Positions 61,039 to 64,000 of a DNA stretch of 64,000 bases are shown one piece after another (the stretch's first letter is position 1; every line of letters starts with the position of its first letter). The translations under genes and the position numbers were made by a program. The stretch comes from DASVBE01 sp963770375 (lineage in GTDB: Bacteria; Actinomycetota; Actinomycetes; Streptosporangiales; Streptosporangiaceae), in the NCBI GenBank assembly GCA_963770375.1, contig CAVYPM010000017.1, positions 682,001 through 746,000 on the forward strand, read 5' to 3'. The notes under the pieces are model-generated. The model was not told the origin of the DNA and searched no databases. It saw only the letters and a program-made list of their open reading frames with translations.

Positions 61039-61779
61039 TCAGATCTTGGTGACCTGATCGAAGGACAGCTCGACCGGGGTCTCCCGGCCGAAGATCGAGA
61101 CCAGCACCTTGAGCTTCTGGGTGTCCGGGTTTATCTCGTTGACCGTGGCCGGGAGGGTCGCGAACGGACCGTCCATCACGGTAACGGACTGGCCGACCTC
61201 GAAGTCGACCGCGGCCGCCCGCATGGTCTCGGCCTTGGCCGCGGCCTTCTCCTCGGGCACCGGCGCGAGCAGCTGGGCGACCTCGTCCAGGCTCAGCGGC
61301 GACGGGCGGCTGGACAGCCCGACGAAACCGGTGACACCGGGGGTGTTCCGCACCGCGGCCCACGACTCGTCGGTCAGGTCCATCCGGACCAGGATGTAGC
61401 CGGGCAGCACCTTCTCCTGGACCTGCTGCCGCTTGCCGCCCTTGATCTCGGTCACCTCGTGCACCGGGACCTCGATCTGGAAGATGTAGTCCTCCATGTT
61501 GAGCGACTGGGTGCGGCTCTCCAGGTTGGTCCGGACGCGGTTCTCGTAGCCGGCGTAGGAGTGCACGACGTACCAGTCGCCGGGCAGCAAGCGCAGCTCC
61601 GAGGCGAACTCAGCGACCGGGTCGCTGCCGGGCTCGTCCTCGGCCGCAACCTCGGCGTCCTCGGCGACCTCAGCGGGCTCGCTCCCGGTGCTGGCGATAC
61701 CGTTCTCGCCAGTGGGGTCGAAGCCAGCGAAGGGCTCGCTGACCTCCCCATCGCCGGCGTTCAGTTCGGACTCGGACAC
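61039..61779 (-). CDS. nusG: Transcription termination/antitermination factor NusG
   Basis: 246 aa. An acidic N-terminal extension (~55 residues, with EVAEDAEVAAEDEPGSD) leads to the NGN domain (DWYVVHSYAGYENRVRTNLE, VLPGYILVRMDLTDESW, VRNTPGVTGFVG) and the KOW domain (VGQSVTVMDGPFATLPATVN). Typical actinobacterial size. 113 nt after secE. Confidence 0.97.
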   Translation of the reverse strand: MSESELNAGDGEVSEPFAGFDPTGENGIASTGSEPAEVAEDAEVAAEDEPGSDPVAEFASELRLLPGDWYVVHSYAGYENRVRTNLESRTQSLNMEDYIFQIEVPVHEVTEIKGGKRQQVQEKVLPGYILVRMDLTDESWAAVRNTPGVTGFVGLSSRPSPLSLDEVAQLLAPVPEEKAAAKAETMRAAAVDFEVGQSVTVMDGPFATLPATVNEINPDTQKLKVLVSIFGRETPVELSFDQVTKI

Positions 61780-61892
61780 AGTAACTCTTTCTCTCCGCTC
61801 TGCCTGGCGGGATCCCCTGGCATCCTCTTCCCTGGCGGCATGCGCCGTCAGGCCTGCCGACCCGGCCGCCAGTCAGCCAGCGGGGCCGCTGC

Positions 61893-62144
61893 TCAGCCGA
61901 AGACGGCGAACACGAGCTTGGTGAACCCGTAGTCCAGGCTCGTCACGATCGCCACCATGACGATTATGAAGACCAGCGCCACCGTCGTGTAGGTGATCAG
62001 CTCATGGCGGGTCGGCCAAATTACCTTACGCAGTTCAGCCACGATCTGCCGGAAGAAAACCGCAGGCGTGGTCCTGGCTGCCCGGGTGGGGCGGCCGGGC
62101 CGGTCCCGCTTTTCCGGGGCTGAGCCGCGCGTCTGAGTAGCCAA
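61893..62144 (-). CDS. secE: Preprotein translocase subunit SecE
   Basis: 83 aa with one membrane helix: VFFRQIVAELRKVIWPTRHE and the helix LVFIIVMVAIVTSLDYGFTK. TTG 62142-62144 is chosen because AGGTGA lies 5 nt upstream and gives ATQTRGSAPEK; an ATG at 62172-62174 would add ten residues. The classic position between tRNA-Trp and nusG. Confidence 0.95.
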   Translation of the reverse strand: MATQTRGSAPEKRDRPGRPTRAARTTPAVFFRQIVAELRKVIWPTRHELITYTTVALVFIIVMVAIVTSLDYGFTKLVFAVFG

Positions 62145-62219
62145 TATCCTCACCTGTGCCGTGCCGGTCACCATGACGGCTCGCGCCGCCTCGGCCCGCG
62201 TCTTACGGGCCGCACACGC

Positions 62220-62292
62220 AGGGCAGGAGGGACTCGAACCCCCAACCACCGGTTTTGGAGACCGGGACTCTGGCCAATTGAGCTACTGCCCT
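62220..62292 (-). tRNA. trnW: tRNA-Trp (anticodon CCA)
   Basis: A 73-nt cloverleaf: 5' AGGGCAG pairs with 3' CTGCCCT, D-arm AGCTCAATTGGC-like, anticodon CCA at 62256-62258, and T-loop GGTTCGAGTCCC. CCA tail is not encoded. Tandem upstream of secE, as in most actinobacteria. Confidence 0.97.
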
Positions 62293-62370
62293 GTGGAGGG
62301 TCCTGTTAGCGGTCCAGGAGGCCTGTGCGGGCATGCACCGACAACCTAGTGAACCCTCACCAGAGTCAGC

Positions 62371-62399
62371 AGTGTACGTCCCAGCGCCCCCCGCGTCGA
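62371..62399 (-). promoter_or_regulatory. Promoter of tRNA-Trp-secE-nusG
   Basis: TCGACG (-35, 62394-62399), 17-nt spacer and TACACT (-10, 62371-62376) on the minus strand; predicted start about 70 nt before the tRNA. The -10 is identical to that of rpoB. Confidence 0.5.
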
Positions 62400-62458
62400 A
62401 CCGTCCTGGCCGGCGGGGGTGGCCGCGCCGGCCGGGCCGCTGGTGCGACCATGGAGCC

Positions 62459-63673
62459 ATGTCGCCTACCTCAGCCCGGCGGATCTCCGCGCGGATCTCG
62501 GCCATTACCGAATCGGCCACGATGGCCGTCGACGCCAAGGCCAGGGCCGCCAAAGCGGCGGGCCGGCCGGTCATCGCGTTCGGCGTGGGCGAGCCCGATT
62601 TCCCGACCCCGGACTATATCGTCGCCGCCGCCCAGGAGGCCTGCGCCCAGGTCCGGATGCAGAAGTACACCCCCGCGGCCGGGCTGCCCGAACTGCGCGA
62701 GGCGGTCGCGGCGAAGACCCTGCGGGACGCCGGCTACCAGGTCCCGGCCAGCCAGGTGCTGATCACCAACGGCGGCAAGCAGGCGGTCTACGAGGCGTTC
62801 GCGGTGCTCGTCGACGAGGGCGACGAGGTGCTGCTGCCGGCCCCGTACTGGACCACCTACCCCGAGGCGATCAAGCTGGCCGGCGGCACCGCGGTGCCGG
62901 TGCTGACCGACGAGCACACCGGCTACCTGGCCAGCGTGGCCAGCCTGGAGGCGGCGCGGACCGAGCGGACCAAGGCGCTGGTGTTCGTGTCGCCGTCCAA
63001 CCCGACCGGCGCGGTGTACCCGCCCGCGCTGGTGGCCGAGATCGGCCGCTGGGCGGCGGAGCACGGGATCTGGGTGATCACCGACGAGATCTACGAGCAC
63101 CTGGTCTACGGGGACGCCAGGTTCAGCTCGATGCCGGTGGCGGCGCCGGAGACCGCGGACCGGTGCGTGATCCTCTCCGGGGTGGCCAAGACCTACGCGA
63201 TGACCGGCTGGCGGGTGGGCTGGCTGATCGGCCCGCCGGACGTCGTCAAGGCCGCCGCCGACCTGCAGTCCCACCTGACCTCGAACGTGTGCAACGTGGC
63301 CCAGGCGGCGGCGCTGGCCGCGGTGTCCGGTGACCTGTCCGCGGTGGCCGCGATGCGGGCCGCGTTCGACCGGCGGCGGCTGACCATGACCAAGATGCTC
63401 AACGAGATCGACGGGGTGCACTGCCCGCTGCCCGAGGGCGCGTTCTACTGCTACCCGTCGGTCAAGGGGCTGCTGGGCCGGCCGATCGCGGGCCGCGTCG
63501 CGCAGACCACCGCCGAGCTGGCCGGGATCCTGCTGGAGGAGGCGGACGTGGCCGTGGTGCCGGGCGAGGCGTTCGGCACGCCCGGCTACTTCCGGCTGTC
63601 CTGCGCGCTGGGCGACGCCGACCTGGAGGCGGGCATCAGCCGGATCGCCGCGCTGGTGGCCAGATCCGGCTAG
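62459..63673 (+). CDS. aspC: Pyridoxal phosphate-dependent aminotransferase (aspartate aminotransferase type)
   Basis: 404 aa fold-type I aminotransferase, class Ib. VIAFGVGEPDFPTPDYIVAA, the glycine-rich TNGGKQAVYEAFAVLVDEGD, SPSNPTGAVYPPAL, ITDEIYEHLVYGD, and PLP-Lys244 in SGVAKTYAMTGWRVG are all there. The closest family is aspartate aminotransferase, transferring an amino group from Asp to 2-oxoglutarate. ATG 62459. Divergent from tRNA-Trp; the upstream spacer is short. Confidence 0.93.
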   Translation: MSPTSARRISARISAITESATMAVDAKARAAKAAGRPVIAFGVGEPDFPTPDYIVAAAQEACAQVRMQKYTPAAGLPELREAVAAKTLRDAGYQVPASQVLITNGGKQAVYEAFAVLVDEGDEVLLPAPYWTTYPEAIKLAGGTAVPVLTDEHTGYLASVASLEAARTERTKALVFVSPSNPTGAVYPPALVAEIGRWAAEHGIWVITDEIYEHLVYGDARFSSMPVAAPETADRCVILSGVAKTYAMTGWRVGWLIGPPDVVKAAADLQSHLTSNVCNVAQAAALAAVSGDLSAVAAMRAAFDRRRLTMTKMLNEIDGVHCPLPEGAFYCYPSVKGLLGRPIAGRVAQTTAELAGILLEEADVAVVPGEAFGTPGYFRLSCALGDADLEAGISRIAALVARSG

Positions 63674-63739
63674 TAGCACGCCCGGCTCCGCGGCGCGCGC
63701 TGGGCCGGGCCGGCCCGGGCGGGCTGGCAGACTGTCTCG

Positions 63740-64000
63740 ATGGCACGGCCCCTCGGTGCGCTGCCCAAGGCGCACCTGCACCTGCACTTCACCGGCTCGA
63801 TGCGGCACGCGACGCTGGTGGAGCTGGCCGGGGCGCACGGGGTGCACCTGCCCGAAGCGCTGCGCGACGAGTGGCCGCCGCAGCTGAGCGGCGCGGACGA
63901 GCGCGGCTGGTTCCGGTTCCAGCGGCTGTACGACACCGCCCGGTCGGTGCTGCGGACCGAGGCGGACCTGCGCCGGCTGCTGCTGGAGACGGCGCAGGAC
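63740..64000 (+). CDS. add: Adenosine deaminase, 5' part
   Basis: The first 87 codons of a metal-dependent adenosine deaminase: LGALPKAHLHLHFTGSMRHA carries the N-terminal zinc-binding His pair, and GWFRFQRLYDTARSVLRTEA is characteristic of the actinobacterial subgroup. ATG 63740. The gene runs off the right edge. It shares orientation with the aminotransferase, 66 nt away. Confidence 0.9.
   Translation, partial: MARPLGALPKAHLHLHFTGSMRHATLVELAGAHGVHLPEALRDEWPPQLSGADERGWFRFQRLYDTARSVLRTEADLRRLLLETAQD

Overview
This window is from a high-GC actinobacterium. Evidence: third codon positions are almost all G/C, GTG and TTG starts are common, groES has a CIRCE/HrcA operator next to a His-tailed GroEL, ribosomal proteins are zinc-ribbon forms, and gene order is actinobacterial. 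The accessory membrane proteins and protein wording resemble Streptosporangiales-like lineages, but the sequence alone does not fix the family. Nearly every gene is on the minus strand.

Read along the minus strand (high to low coordinates): tRNA-Trp, secE, nusG, rplK, rplA, an L10-type leader, rplJ, rplL; then, unusually, trpB-trpA; then rpoB-rpoC; a CsbD-like stress protein and an AI-2E-type permease; the str operon (rpsL, rpsG, fusA, tuf); and the S10/spc/alpha superoperon (rpsJ to rplO, secY, adk, map, a DUF1707 membrane protein, infA, rpmJ, rpsM, rpsK, rpsD, rpoA, rplQ, truA). A plus-strand membrane protein flanked by ~150-bp direct repeats separates truA from rplM-rpsI. Then come glmM, glmS, nnr, alr, an alpha/beta hydrolase, tsaE, an accessory island (decayed gene, leaderless GntR regulator, aldo/keto reductase, Pro/Trp-rich membrane protein), tsaB, rimI, tsaD, a DUF5995 gene, groES-groEL and the 5' part of guaB. 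At the right end an aminotransferase and the start of an adenosine deaminase lie on the plus strand.

The window therefore covers translation (26 complete spc/S10/alpha ribosomal genes plus stalk and str genes), transcription (RpoA, RpoB, RpoC, NusG), export (SecY, SecE), N-terminal processing (Map), tRNA t6A synthesis (TsaB/D/E), amino-sugar and D-alanine supply for peptidoglycan (GlmS, GlmM, Alr), metabolite repair (Nnr), folding (GroES/L) and purine metabolism (GuaB, Add, Adk). Readable promoters with a shared TTGACC -35 box drive rpoBC, the str operon and rplM-rpsI.

Several genes that should be essential carry single small indels (rpsQ, rpsG, rplJ) and the end of nnr lacks a stop; these most likely reflect assembly errors in GC-rich tracts. 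No CRISPR array, prophage, insertion sequence or secondary-metabolite cluster was seen. The least ordinary features are the repeat-flanked membrane gene, trpBA inside the rplJL-rpoBC block, the natural Arg at S12 position 88, and the L10 leader attenuator.
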